From assembly GCF_958979055.1 (NCBI RefSeq), contig NC_084888.1:4048001-4112000 (forward strand): a stretch of DNA of 64,000 nucleotides, read 5' to 3'. The translations under genes and the position numbers were made by a program. A model generated the notes under the pieces. The model had not been told where the DNA came from. It was given only the letters and a program-made list of their open reading frames with translations, and did no database searches. Positions 47,246 through 58,815 of this stretch are shown here, piece after piece. Numbering within the stretch: the stretch's first letter is position 1; the number at the start of each line of letters is the position of its first letter. Origin of the DNA: Alnus glutinosa (taxonomy: Eukaryota > Streptophyta > Magnoliopsida > Fagales > Betulaceae).

Positions 47246-47682
47246 TTACTCATCGTTAAAGTTTGTGTGTGAAAGCGTAGCTAATTCAATTGATTAAACA
47301 ATGTGACAACTTCTCTACCTCATTTTCAGTCTAAATTTTTGTGACTATTTGTTGTTTTGTTTTTTAATAAATCCTTGTTGTGAAGCCTATAACTTGCAAC
47401 TTGATATATTTTTATGCATGCAAACGGGAAATTATTATACCACTGTCAGTTTGTTAGATGTTATGTTAAATCCTACCTAAAAAAATACAACATTTAATCG
47501 TGTAAAATACAGGGATTTGATGATAATTAATGACACACCAACTAATTTATTCAATCTACTTGTTTTATTTTATTTGATGCCTCTCGTGACAGTTATTCCC
47601 GGTGACTTTATGAGGCCTGAGAAAAGGCGATGAAAGCAATAATAGAAATTTTTGCTCACCAACCAAAATAGAAAAGAGCTCG

Positions 47683-47720
<38 letters not shown>

Positions 47721-48049
47721 ATTATTTTAAAACTGTATTATCAATGCACAAGAATTAAGATATATGTTGATAGAGAAAACTGATAATATTATTGATGGTA
47801 AAAATTGATTATTTCAATATATATAACCAGGGACGGATCTATATTTAGACCAACCCCCCTTGGTTTTTAAGTTTTCTTTTAAATTTTTTTATTAACTTAA
47901 ATATATATATATGTATTTTTAAGCTTAAAATTAGGTTTAGCCCGGACTAAAAATAAATTTGACCCATCATTCATATTTTGGCCCCTCCAAATATAAAATT
48001 CTGGTTCCATTCATGAATATAACTGATCCAATACTCCATTCCACTTATT

Positions 48050-48082
<33 letters not shown>

Positions 48083-49445
48083 GATCCAATACTCCAATAG
48101 TAATACCTTAAAGCTACGAAATGTAATAAAATTGTTCTAATAATGGAAATAAAAAAAAAATACAATAATTATGAAAATACTTGATGTATACATCAATCTA
48201 AAGATGAAAAACTCAAATAAACGGTAAAATCCTAATCTGAAATAGAAATTAATAAAATTGATTTTTGTGTCAACCAAATATGGTTGAAAATCAGTTAAGA
48301 TCGTGACAAATCATTTCCTTTTGTATTTTCACTGTTTGGAACCAAACAAAAATCTCCTCAAATATCATTTTTCCAATATGTTCTTTGTTATTTTTCTTAA
48401 TTTGGAAAACACCGTACCGGAAATATTGGTAAATTAAATGCCGTCCAACATCATGAAAAGACAAGATTATTAGTGACAAATAGTAAAATACAATAATTTT
48501 TAAAACATTACTTATTTTATAGTATAGATGATACGATTTTCTATAAGAATATTGCTTGTTTAAAAAAAGAACTCAACGATATATATATAGGAAATGAAAG
48601 AAATATATATATACTTTCATTTTTTTTTAGAGTTTCATATCATATGCTTTGAGACAATTCAAAAGTAAAAAGTAATAATCTATTTGTAAATAACTTTTGG
48701 TTATTTTTTTGAAAGCCTACAAAAAAAAAAAATATTACAATCAAATTAATTTCTTGAATTTGAGCTTATATCTCTTTGTCAAAAAATTTCTTGAGATGCA
48801 ACGGTACAACAAAAGCCAAAAAAACACAAAATAAATAGTAGTCAAGCCTATTTTGAAGTTTGAGCATACTCTCATTTTTTTTATAGACACTTGACGAACA
48901 TTTAATGTACATGTAGAATTACTCGTTTCGTAGTGTAGGGTTAAGTACGGCTATATCTAATCGATATTCAATAATTTTTTTTTTTTAATAAGTAAGAAAA
49001 AAACATAAACCAAAGAAAACAGAAGACAGAAACTTAAGATGGACGGTCCTTACCTTGCGAGATGGTCAGCGGTGCTTGAAATTTCGATGGATGTTTTGGG
49101 CCACTGAAGAGGAAAAGAGTGATACTCATTTCATCATGTCCAAACTGCAACTTAGGAATTGATGAGGTTGCAATTCGTTATCATATTAATATTGCAATTC
49201 TAACGGATCCAGTTCTAATTGAAAATGGACCCAAACCAAATCCTAGTCAATTTATGTCCAATTCTTCTAATTGAACTAGAGGTCATAAGAGCTCTCTCTT
49301 AAAGGAAACTCTTCATCTGCGAAGCCTCCACATATCTTAGCCGGTTAGCCATGGAGGGCTGCTCTTCCCTCCTCCGCACCACCTCACCTAAGTAACTCTA
49401 CTCCAACTTCTTTATGTTTTATCCCTTCCTTATCATTTCTAGTTA
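47244..49445. other. Spacer between the DUF247 genes
   Basis: No gene. A (CT)n tract lies at 47685-47718 and poly-A at about 48051-48080. At 47826-48010 a segment beginning cagggacggatctat and ending ttctggttcc looks like a decayed member of the hAT-type MITE family seen at 61217. Confidence 0.45.
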
Positions 49446-49620
49446 TGTTAAAGTATTGATTAATTTATCTCTTTTTACCCACTTAAGCTTTTAGGATAAA
49501 TGGTGATTTAAGATGGTATCAGAGCCAAAGGTCATAAGTTCCAACTTTGACTCCATCATTCACCACATTTTAATTAAATATTCCACAGCTTAAACTTTTA
49601 AGATAAGTAGTAATTTACAA
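49446..49620 (+). mobile_element. Partial very small LTR element (same family as 59463)
   Basis: An LTR-like segment 49446-49513 (tgttaaagtattgattaatt, then cttaagcttttaggataaat and ggtgatttaa) is followed by the primer site tggtatcagagcc at 49514-49526 and an interior (aaaggtcataagttc, tttgactcc) homologous to the complete copy. The second LTR is reduced to about 35 bases (cttaaacttttaagataagt, agtaattta) and the polypurine tract is lost. Confidence 0.75.
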
Positions 49621-50044
49621 GTTATTTATACTATTTTGTTTGGGTTTTTGCATGCGAGATTTACTACTTTCCCTCCACCTACACTAGCCATGCACCCCTC
49701 CTCCATAATCACAGTCAGCCCTCCTCCCACAGCTGATCCCCACTGCCGCGTGTGCATGCCACGTGCAGTCGTGGCGCGCTTGAGCTGCACGCGTCGTTTC
49801 CCATTTTGGTTCCATCTAGCAGACAACGGGTAGTTTTATTTTGCAGAGGGGCAATGTAGAACGGGTTTAAAAATTCATGTGTTAGTCACGTGAGTCGTGT
49901 TCCGTCAGGATTTGACACCGAAGCCTGACAGAATACCCATAAGTGATAATTTTTGATAGATTGATACCCGGTTCGAGAGCTTTGTTAGTTTAGTACCTTT
50001 CCATCAACGACGCGGATAATTTGGTACCATTTTTTGAAGTCATC
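49621..50044. other. Spacer fragment, GC-richer
   Basis: A patch at 49680-49800 is GC-richer, with open frames on both strands, but neither resembles a known protein. Confidence 0.4.
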
Positions 50045-50121
50045 CTTAAATTAAATGATTAAATTCATCTATTTCTAATTTTCTACCACCTTAAAATTTT
50101 GAAATAAGTGGTGATTTAACA
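50045..50121 (+). mobile_element. Probable solo LTR of the same very small LTR family
   Basis: The segment ttaaattaaatgattaaatt, then accaccttaaaattttgaaa and taagtggtgatttaaca, aligns over its length with the 77-bp LTRs at 59463 (reverse orientation). No primer site or interior follows. Confidence 0.65.
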
Positions 50122-50530
50122 CTAATTACGTGCCAAGTAATTCTCTAGAATCTCTCTCCCTCTTCGCTGCTAAACATATTAAAATGTCATGTATAAATCG
50201 TCAATTCCCTAATAAAAGATTTAAATTTCAAATTTATAAATATTGAATCCTCCTTAAGGTTTGGTATTTAGCAAAAGAATCTGAATTTAACCCATTTAAA
50301 GAATTGAATATTTCGACAAAAGTGATCTTTTTAACACACTTTGATAGTTTGATAGGTCACATTAGTACACTTGTAAATTCACACTTTGTACAAATATTTA
50401 TAAAGGATGTAGGACTCATGCATGTGAGATCTGGGTCCCATATTCATTGTGAGTATGTACAATGTGTCTATAAGGTGTGTTTGTGCAAAAATCATTTTCC
50501 GTTATATATATATATATATATATAGTTAAT

Positions 50531-50807
50531 ATGAAAATTGCAGCTTTTCTTGCTAGTATTATTCTGTGTCAAAGGAGACTGCAGACACAATAAAGCAAAA
50601 AAAAAATTGTGGATATAGAATGGTGCCTCTTTTATTTTTTTTGTTCTCTTTATATTTAAAGTTTATATAGATGAAAATTGCAGCTTTTCTTGCTAGTATT
50701 ATTCTGTGTCAAAGGAGACTGCAGACACAATAAAGCCAAAAAAAAATTGTGGATATAGAATGGTGCCTCTTTTATTTTTTTTGTTCTCTTTATATTTAAA
50801 GTTTCAG
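50531..50807. repeat. Recent 140-bp tandem duplication
   Basis: Unit 1 (50531-50670) and unit 2 (50671-50807) start atgaaaattgcagcttttct and match base for base except about one substitution (aaagcaaa versus aaagccaa). The near-identity points to a very recent event, or a recent gene conversion or assembly duplication. Confidence 0.9.
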
Positions 50808-51680
50808 ATATCATGTTAGCCCGTGAGAGCTTTAGGAGCTTTATTAAAATGAGATATGATCTAGACATTTCTATTAACCTAAGTATGACTTGTTGCATAA
50901 CTCAACTCATGGTACATCCAGCATTTGTCAAAAAATGTTCTTGATTCGGATGGGAATCAAATTGCTATCATTTTCTTCGGAATTTGAGTATATGGCATGA
51001 TGCTCCGAAGGTGAATTTATAAGCATATATATAGTAGGGATTGTCTCAATTATGATGTATTAATTGGCTATTTAGCCATGCACGTACTCAAAGTTGCCGG
51101 ACATGTAGAAGATGGTGGCCGCTTGGCCCGCTTAAAACACTAGTAACAGTTTTTATTAAACTTTTTTTCAATTTAAGGGAACTAAAAGTTGTACCCTAAT
51201 CTCAGGAAGCAAAAGTAATTCACTTAATATTGTTTTAATATAAAAAACTTAATATTTTCTCTCTCATTCTTTTACATTAATTTATTAGAAATAATATTTA
51301 AATGATTTCTTTTTCTTTTATCTTTTTCCTGCTAGCATTTAATTGAAAGAATATTTAAATGGTATAGAGAAATTATAAGCTATTGTGAAATGCATTTAAA
51401 TGGGAAAGCAAAAAGTTGGTGTTTACTTAGTTTAGGAAGCAACAATAAAATCTGATTCAAGAGATTTTTTTATGAGTTTTTCGACCATTTAGGAAAGTGA
51501 ACTGCTGCTTGTGCTTTTAGTTGAAATTTATTGGCAACCAAATATTCATTAATGTAAGATCGACTAAGATAAACACATTCAATCATTTGCATGTCAAGGC
51601 GACATCTCGATGGTATTTCATTGTAAGGACTAGATTTGTAACTGAAATTCAGCAAAATAGAGAGTTTGGACTTACCTGAT
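50808..51680. other. Flank downstream of DUF247 copy 2
   Basis: Contains sequence related to 44520-44960 below copy 1 (tgttgcataact, atggcatgatgctccgaa, gatgtattaattggctattt), showing that the tandem duplication took in flanking DNA. No gene seen. Confidence 0.55.
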
Positions 51681-53267
51681 TCACCTTGGGTTGTAATAGG
51701 CATACACTCCATAGAATGTCTGTAAGAAGGTAAGCAGCAACAAGATAAAAGCAGCAACTAATGAGATAAAGGCCCAAGGATTGCTGAAATAGTTATGCTT
51801 TAAACTCGCACGCCAAGCATTCCACTTTTTGTAGTAATACCCGTTGACATTCGAGGACAAGCTAGAAAGATAACTCGTGCTGCGGTCGAAAACCACCTCT
51901 TGACATAGATGATTGAAGAGGTCGGCAACTTCAGCATCACTGCCAAGCCAGTGCTCAATTATTCCACAGTAATGGAGATACGCCACATCCTGATGAGAGT
52001 TAATCAAGTTGTCCATGAAGACCACATATGAAGTAATCTTATTACCGCCATCAGGATGGCACTGCTCAAAGGCAATAAGGTTGAGGAAAAGTGCCTTGGT
52101 ACCATAATGGATCAAGAGCTTGGGTATTTGGAGAATTCCATTCTTGAAATTTATGTCCCAGAAGTTATCTGTCTTCCTTCTCTTGAATTTTACTCCAGCC
52201 TCTCTGAGTTCTGTTACACAATGTATCAACTGCTGCCTTCGTTTAACAAATACAGGAGGAGGAGATGTAAAATATTCGCCTAAATTCGTGAACCGGCTTA
52301 ACCTTTGAGGCTTTCTACTCGAGAGATCTTGAGGCCTTTTGCGCAAGAGACTTCGTCGGAAAACATCAAGGCAATGAAGGCTACTTGGGCCAGGGCCTAA
52401 AATGGTACTTTCATAAGCAGGAAATGACTCATCAGTTGGCACATCAGTTGGCATAAGTGCATCAAAGAAACGGGGTATTAGCTTGGCTACTTCTCCTTCC
52501 TGATCTGGATCGCCTAGCTGGAGTCCCAGAAGCCGATCAAGTACAAAGAGTGGAAGCTGATTCTCTAGCATTATCATGTCTCGTTGAATGGAATGGATTG
52601 AGCCACGCTTTGCAAAGACGGGGTCGTCTGAAGAATATCCAAGGTTTTCGAATCCTTTAGCAGCACCCTGCAAGAGCTCAATCACAAAGCAACCATCTAG
52701 GACCATCATTTGGACAAATTCACTGCTACTAAGAGTGATTGACCCTTCGTAACAGCCGCGAGCTCTTTCTTCAAGTTCTCTTACAGCTTGAAGATAGAGT
52801 TCTACGTCTTTGCTAGTACGCTCGAGGACATGGTGAAGGGCGCGCCATTTATGGCGATCCATTTGGCGAAGGCGTCTTTGACCACGATGGTAAGGGCCGA
52901 GGGAGACCAGCTGGGGGAAATAAGCCTTCTTATCGCCTTCTCGTAGGCTGTGGGGTACTCGGAAAATGCACACCGTTTTCCTTGAACATAAGGCATCGTC
53001 TTCACGCGCTTGCTCGAGTTTCTTTTTGATGGAGGTCAGCCATTCAGAATCTGGTGGATGATTCTCTTCCTCCTCAAATTTTTCACTGTCATTTCCCATC
53101 TCGTATTGCAGTGATTCTGATGGTTTCTGCTGTTGTTTCTGCAGCAGTTGCTGAGTTTGCTCTGAAATTTCTGTAAATGCCGTAGAAACAGAGGTTTTTG
53201 CTACCCCAGATTCTACGGCTTCAAGGGGAGTACTGTGGGTGGAGTCCTTGTAGGGCACAGCCTCCAT
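51681..53267 (-). CDS. DUF247 (UPF0481) membrane protein, copy 2
   Basis: Intronless, 528 residues, closely similar to the gene at 44963-46555 along its whole length, with the same family motifs (CIFRVP, VSLGPYHRGQRRLRQMDRHK, QRDMIMLENQLPLFVLDRLL, SYVVFMDNLINSHQDV) and the same C-terminal membrane segment (PWAFISLVAAFILLLLTFLQ). The copies differ most in the N-terminal disordered region and a central loop (about residues 285-345), where this copy has an insertion around LSSRKPQRLSRFTNLGEYFT. The pair is a tandem duplication 5 kb apart, both on the minus strand. The frame is intact, so it is probably functional; molecular role unknown as for copy 1. Confidence 0.93.
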   Translation of the reverse strand: MEAVPYKDSTHSTPLEAVESGVAKTSVSTAFTEISEQTQQLLQKQQQKPSESLQYEMGNDSEKFEEEENHPPDSEWLTSIKKKLEQAREDDALCSRKTVCIFRVPHSLREGDKKAYFPQLVSLGPYHRGQRRLRQMDRHKWRALHHVLERTSKDVELYLQAVRELEERARGCYEGSITLSSSEFVQMMVLDGCFVIELLQGAAKGFENLGYSSDDPVFAKRGSIHSIQRDMIMLENQLPLFVLDRLLGLQLGDPDQEGEVAKLIPRFFDALMPTDVPTDESFPAYESTILGPGPSSLHCLDVFRRSLLRKRPQDLSSRKPQRLSRFTNLGEYFTSPPPVFVKRRQQLIHCVTELREAGVKFKRRKTDNFWDINFKNGILQIPKLLIHYGTKALFLNLIAFEQCHPDGGNKITSYVVFMDNLINSHQDVAYLHYCGIIEHWLGSDAEVADLFNHLCQEVVFDRSTSYLSSLSSNVNGYYYKKWNAWRASLKHNYFSNPWAFISLVAAFILLLLTFLQTFYGVYAYYNPR

Positions 53268-54764
53268 CTTTGGGTGGGTATCGCTATCCCTAGACCTTTA
53301 AGTCTTTATTTGTGTAATTGTGTTACTGGGCGTTCGTCTAAGGCTAGAGCCGCCCATGTTTGTATTACTGTGTACCAAATTACCAATGGAGCTGTAGGTC
53401 AATGTTGTAGTCAACTGTCGATGAAGAGAACAGAACTGAGGAGGAAATGTCTTAGAATGAGACCTGATGCTTTGCAGGGCGACCCACTAGTCCAGGTTAG
53501 CCCACAGGGACGGTTTGGTCCGGAATAGTAATTTCCAATGGAGTTGTAGGTCAATGTTGTAGTCCTACTTCAAGGTTTGTTCTTCCATTCTCTAATTGGT
53601 TAATATATATCAAAATCAGAATTTTAAGTTGTAATTTTTTAAAAAAAATTTAAAAGAACATTAAAAAAAAATAATTGGTAGTTCAAGGGTAAGTAAAGTT
53701 TCACCCAAAATAAATAATACTCGAGGCTCCAGCCCACCCTTTTTGGTTTCATTGTAATAGTTATCTTTTGTAATGTCATGTATTTATAACCAAAAAAAAA
53801 AAAAAAAAAAAGGCTCGAGCTTATTTTTACTTTTAACCAAGTTCCCTTTATTTCCACTTTGAGGAGGAAGAGGATAAAGAAAGTGTAATTTTAGAATTTA
53901 TTATTGTGTCTTTGAGTCCCTTAAAAAATTTTGTGGCATTTAAAATTACCGCTTAATCAAATTTAATAATGATCAATAGGAAGTCAAATAATAATTTAAA
54001 AAATTATATCATTATTAAATAGGCAAAAATAAAAATGATAAAATAATAATTCTAACATTACACGGCTAGGGAAAGACTTGCAGTTGCAGAAAGGCATACT
54101 CATGCTCAAAAGAATGGTAGTTATATTGGACTGAAACCCACGTGAAATAATTCAATATCAACTGAGGGATAAGTGTTAGATTTGACATCAATCAGTAAAT
54201 AGTAAATACAAAAAAGGGTCTAATCTCCTCTTAGGTGCGTTTAAGACTGCAATTTCGTAAATAAAAAATGTAATTTTAAATTAAATCGTAAAAAATAAAT
54301 CATTTAGAAATTACGTTTTTTAAAAAATTGCGATTTAAAAATATAGAATTGTATAGGCTAACCTGTGATTTTAAAAGGGCAAACTGCGATTTTACCAAAC
54401 GCTTAACTGCATTTTAAAAAATCACTTTTTGAAATCGCACATATTAAAATCCATGATAATAGCCTTAATATGCATGTTTTTCTGGATTAAAAATAAGCAT
54501 TGTCACACCGAAATTTCATATTTCTTGCATTTTAGAATTAATTGTAAAATAATGTCTAATTATTAATTTTGAGCTTAAAATATTTGTTATTTTCAATAAC
54601 GAAGAAAAGAAAGAAAAGGCAAAGTTGATTTTCTGAAGAGGGTCAGACGTTGAAGATCAAAGAAAAGAAGCCAAATCAAAGAAAATACAAACAAAAGAGA
54701 TACACTTAGGACCATGACTTGGAGGGTGCTTCTCAAATGCTGCTAGCCAGCACCCTTCTCACTG
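53268..54764. other. Upstream of DUF247 copy 2, no gene
   Basis: Presumed promoter region at its left. A roughly 30-bp direct repeat (ccaatggagytgtaggtcaa, then tgttgtagtc) occurs at 53382 and 53534. The remainder is AT-rich with no supported gene. Confidence 0.5.
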
Positions 54765-56323
54765 GGTCCATTCTCACTGGGTCCCTAGAGCAGCACCCTT
54801 CCCGTTAGGTTGTCCTTCATAGTAAAGTTTGAACCGGTTAAGGCAAACCAACAATTGTTATCAATGCAAAATTTATTAATGGAGAGAAGATTGGCTGAAG
54901 CATTGGGACAATGTAAGATGTCTTTGAGTACGATATAAGGATGAAGAGGGAAGGATGACTGAACAATTGAAGAACCAAAGTTTTGGATACTCAAACCTGT
55001 TCCATTACCTACTCCCACCATATTCGGTCCTTCAAAGGGTTGTGGCTCATGTATGTTGGCTGCATCAGGAGTAATATGAGCATTGGCACTTGAGTCTGCT
55101 AGCCACTTTTCGGCTCCAAATTCTTCGTTGAGTTGAGCCACCATAGCTGCCAATTGATCGGGTGGATGTCTTCCTTGGTAGGAGTAGTCCATTCAGTGGT
55201 AACAGTCAAGAGCACTGTGGTTATTCTTTCCACAGATCTGGCAAGCAGGGCGAGCTGCAGCTGGATTTTGATTGGCTTTTGTATCACCTTGATTCAGCAT
55301 AGGTGCTAGTGGCACCAGAGGAGCTTGTTGGTTTGGTGCAAAACGGTTTCTGCCAGGGAAGCCAGTATTGTTTCTGGGAGGAAAGGAATGATAGGCAGGA
55401 TTGTTTCTTGGTGCAAACTGAGGATTTTGTGAGTTGGGTCTTAGAGGATACTTGTTCTTTCTGAAGGAAGAGTTGGGGTGAATGAGATTGGATTGGCCTG
55501 GTTTGTTGGTATAGAAAGCAAAGGTTCCAGATTCGGTTGTAGGAGTTTGTTGTTGTTGATTGTTTAGCAACATTTCATGATTTAGCAGTTCGGATTGGAA
55601 ATCAGTAAAGTTCATTTCCTAATCCTGTGTAGTGAACGAATGAACTGTGACAAAAGTGTTAAAGAGGGGATTCAGACCACTTATCACATAGGAGATGAGA
55701 TCATCATCTTCAATCGGTTTGCCTGCTGCAGAGAGTTGATATGCCCACTGTTTTGCCATGTTCAAGTACTCAGTGCAGGTCTTATGTTGTAGATTCTGCA
55801 GTTGTCTCTTCAAGTGTGAGATGCGTGACTTGGATTGAGACGCATACTTAGCAGCAAGTGCTGTCCAGGCTTGGTAAGATGTGTTGACTCCATACATGGA
55901 GGAAAACAGTGTTGGAGCCAAGGAGTTGGTGATCCAGCTTAATAGAAGCTGGTCTTTCTTCTGCCATGCAACATAGGCATGGTTTGTAGTTTGGACATTG
56001 TTTTCATTGATGATAAACTGAGGAGGACATTGATCAGTTCCATCAACTAGTCCTTGAAGTTCATTACCACGAAGAATGGGCTGAAATTGCGACACCCAAG
56101 CTAGGTAGTTGGGGCCTTCCAACTTGAAAAGTTGAGATAGGTTTGGCATGGTTAGGAAAGGTGAAATGTTTTCGGTGCAAGGGTTGGTTGCAGCAACAGA
56201 GTTGTTTGGATTGGGGTTGGTGTTGGTGTTGGTGTTGTGTTGAGAGGATGATGCAGTGTTAGTAGTGGATGAGTTGGGGTTGGCCATTGGTTGAACGCTG
56301 GTTCTTGATTGCTCTGATACCAT
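54765..56323 (-). pseudogene. Decayed Copia gag-protease fragment
   Basis: On the minus strand one frame reads through a Copia gag (NLSQLFKLEGPNYLAWVSQF, ISHLKRQLQNLQHK), a zinc knuckle CQICGKNNHSALDC (CX2CX4HX4C) and the start of pol (KWLADSSANAHITPD, VGVGNGTGLSI, LKDILHCPNASANLLSINKF). It is interrupted by three in-frame stops: TAG at 55621-55619, TGA at 55195-55193 and TAG at 54787-54785. The protease motif reads DSSA where active copies have DSGA or DTGA, so the catalytic site is lost. Homology ends just after the third stop at a GPSENG-like stretch; integrase, reverse transcriptase and RNase H are absent. Confidence 0.9.
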
Positions 56324-56560
56324 GAAAGAGCTTGAGAAATCTCTACTTGGTTAAAGTCCAAGGGCAGAGTTGTTGTTCTATATATAGAGAGTGAATATAC
56401 AAGAGTACATGCAGTAGGCTCGGTGAACCAATAATAAAGATAATTACAAGAGACAATATTCTAAACATAAGTCAAAGTAACAAGTTCCTATGCTTCTGAT
56501 CATAATACAAACAAAGAACAAGATCCAAAACTGATCACACATAAATCTATGCTGAGTTGG
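54765..56560 (-). mobile_element. Truncated Copia LTR retrotransposon
   Basis: The primer site TGGTATCAGAGC (complement at 56311-56322) lies just 5' of gag, directly after an LTR end ...GCTCTTTCA (56323 upward). A TATA-like tatatatag at about 56378-56386 on the minus strand fits a 5' LTR. The LTR's outer boundary is not resolved; I place it provisionally near 56560. No 3' LTR is present, so the element lost its downstream part. Confidence 0.75.
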
Positions 56561-58301
56561 AGGAGTATTCAGCAGAAAACATGGAGGCCATAAAATCAAG
56601 AGCAGGGTTGACTGTGTCAGCTACTAGGATCTTCTGCAGAATGGTGTGAGGTAGCTTGGTAGCTTCTGCTGTGGTCTTCTGCAAAGTAGCTATAGGATTG
56701 CTGTTGATTAAGAGGAAAATTAGTAGAGAAAGAGTACTGCTTAGGTTGACTAGAATTTTCCTTTTCTGGTTGAATGTGAACCAGATTGCTAGTAGAGGTG
56801 CTTTGCTGTTCTTGATCCTGAATTTCCTTAACAATAAGTCAATGCCATACAAATGATAAAGAAAAATGAGGTTCACGGCGTATAAAGAAAGACCAATTGA
56901 AGAGAATTAAATGGAAATGACTCCTCTTCATGCCGAGTGTTTGGGGGGATGTTGTCTCTCATTCTTTCGTTTATCTGCTACTTGTGTGGTGATAAAAAGA
57001 AAGGAGGACGGGACCAGCATGGGACTTTTTTTTTTTGTTTTTATTTTTCTTGAGAGTTATTTTTTATTTTGTTATCTTGATGTTCAGGACCTTGATGATA
57101 GAATTAATTTTCGTAGTTATGTGTAGCTAAATTTCTAACTAAGGGTAGGGGTAAAACTTTTAATGAAATTATAGTATTTATTCCCCAACTCTTCTATAGT
57201 TTTTAATGTATAATCTTTTTAATTAATTGCATGATTTATTTTAAAAAATGGTTTTGTTCTGTAAAATTCCTTGATACATTGTTAACTACGGGTACAATGA
57301 ATGCTTGGAATTCCCTACGAATCAAATAACTAATTTTGTGTAACAAAATCAATCAATTTAAAGATTAATCTTTTAATGATATTTTCTTTTAATGATATTT
57401 TCTCTTTATGATCACTGCTCTATTTTCCGATTGGGTGCACTCCTTACCTGCCTCTCAATTGAGTTATAAAATAAGTTGAGGAATAAGTACTACAATTTTG
57501 TTAAAAGTAAAACTCTAATGACTTAGCAGTTTCTTTTAATTATTGTTTCTCTTATATCTTTTATTGCATTTTATAAAAATCATTCAACCAAATCAATTGT
57601 CACAAGTTTTTCCTAATCTTATTTTGTTAGTGTTCTTTGTTCCCTAAATCCCTGTGGTTCGGCACTTAGACTCCCAGGAATTTATTACTTAGCAACAACC
57701 TGCACTTGGGATTGCACACTTAAGTTGTCAACGATCGCAAACCCAAACAAACTCTTATTCTTTATCGAGTTCCGTTCTTTGTAGTATTTAACAGCTCAAT
57801 TCACAAAGAAATATGATATGTTGTCACCCATGACATAATTATTGACATAACTATTAATTTTTTTTTTATTAAACAAAAAATCACAAAATCATATAAATAG
57901 GTTGGAGTCTGCTTTTGTGTTTTTTATTTAAAATAAATAAAAAGTAACGAAAAAAAAATTAATAGTTGTGTGTTTGGGTGGCATAATATCATTTTTCATT
58001 CACAACCAAGCTCCTAGAGTGCGGAACATTGGGCTTGTTACCTTCACTTTTTTCTTTCGAAAAAAGTGAACCTCAAACATTTGTTTTTTTTTTTTTTCAC
58101 CTTTTATAATATCATATCAATCACTTTTTATTATTGTTCAAATAAAAATACTTGTTATAAAACAGAACTTTTTTATTATTATTATTTGTTCATACAAATT
58201 CTTTTTACTTTATATTACTTCAATTTCTTATACTATTCAAAAAAAAAAAACTTACCTAAAAAACTTTTACCAAACTAGGCTTGGACACTATTAAACTTCA
58301 T
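56561..58301. other. Spacer, nothing firmly recognised
   Basis: The part 56561-56880 has a long open minus-strand frame and may belong to the Copia LTR or leader, but no family match is visible. The rest is AT-rich with poly-T at about 58082-58097. Confidence 0.45.
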
Positions 58302-58815
58302 AGTTTTTTTTTTTGGATAAAACTCAACTTCATTGAAATATAAATCACTACATCATATAAATCACGATCCCACAAGAGCGGATCTAGGGATAGTAGACTT
58401 TTCCCTAACAACCAAACTAGAAATACACTCCGGTACCTCTTCCAGCCAACAATCATCAATCTTACATACAGAAGCTTCCTTAGCTAAAGTGTGAGCCACC
58501 TCATCAAGCTCTCTTGGTACATACACAAAGATGGCTTTTCTAAAAACCTTCTAGCTCTCTAATAACACTTTCAGTAAGGTGACCAGCCTTGGAGAAATGA
58601 GGAGGTGGTGAGTTGATATCTGAGATGACCTGTGAAGCATCCCCTTCAAAAAAGACTTGAAGAAAGCCCACCTCCTTACAAAATAAAACTACCTTCAAAG
58701 CTACCATACACTCTGCTGACTTAGAGACTCAAGCAAGAACAAAGCTAGAAACTCTTATAGATAAGAACAAGCAACCAATAGGTAGAAATTGAGAGGGGGC
58801 ATAACCTAAACCGAC
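58302..58815 (-). mobile_element. LINE 3' remnant (RNase H domain)
   Basis: Minus-strand translation gives SAECMVALKVVLFCKEVGFL, QVFFEGDASQVISDIN and HFSKAGHLTES, typical of the C-terminal RNase H-like domain of plant LINEs, with stop codons before and after. It ends in an A tail (T run at about 58304-58313 on the plus strand). Its right limit is approximate. Confidence 0.7.

Noticed and set aside
47041..47253. Open frame dominated by IYIYIY
   Set aside because: Translation of the AT microsatellite.
49680..49833. Possible small gene in a GC-richer patch
   Set aside because: Frames on both strands are open by composition only, with no motif, splice site or homology.
56547..56876. Open frame of 109 codons upstream of the Copia gag
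   Set aside because: No domain recognised; probably part of the Copia LTR or leader, or an unrelated repeat. Not called as a gene.
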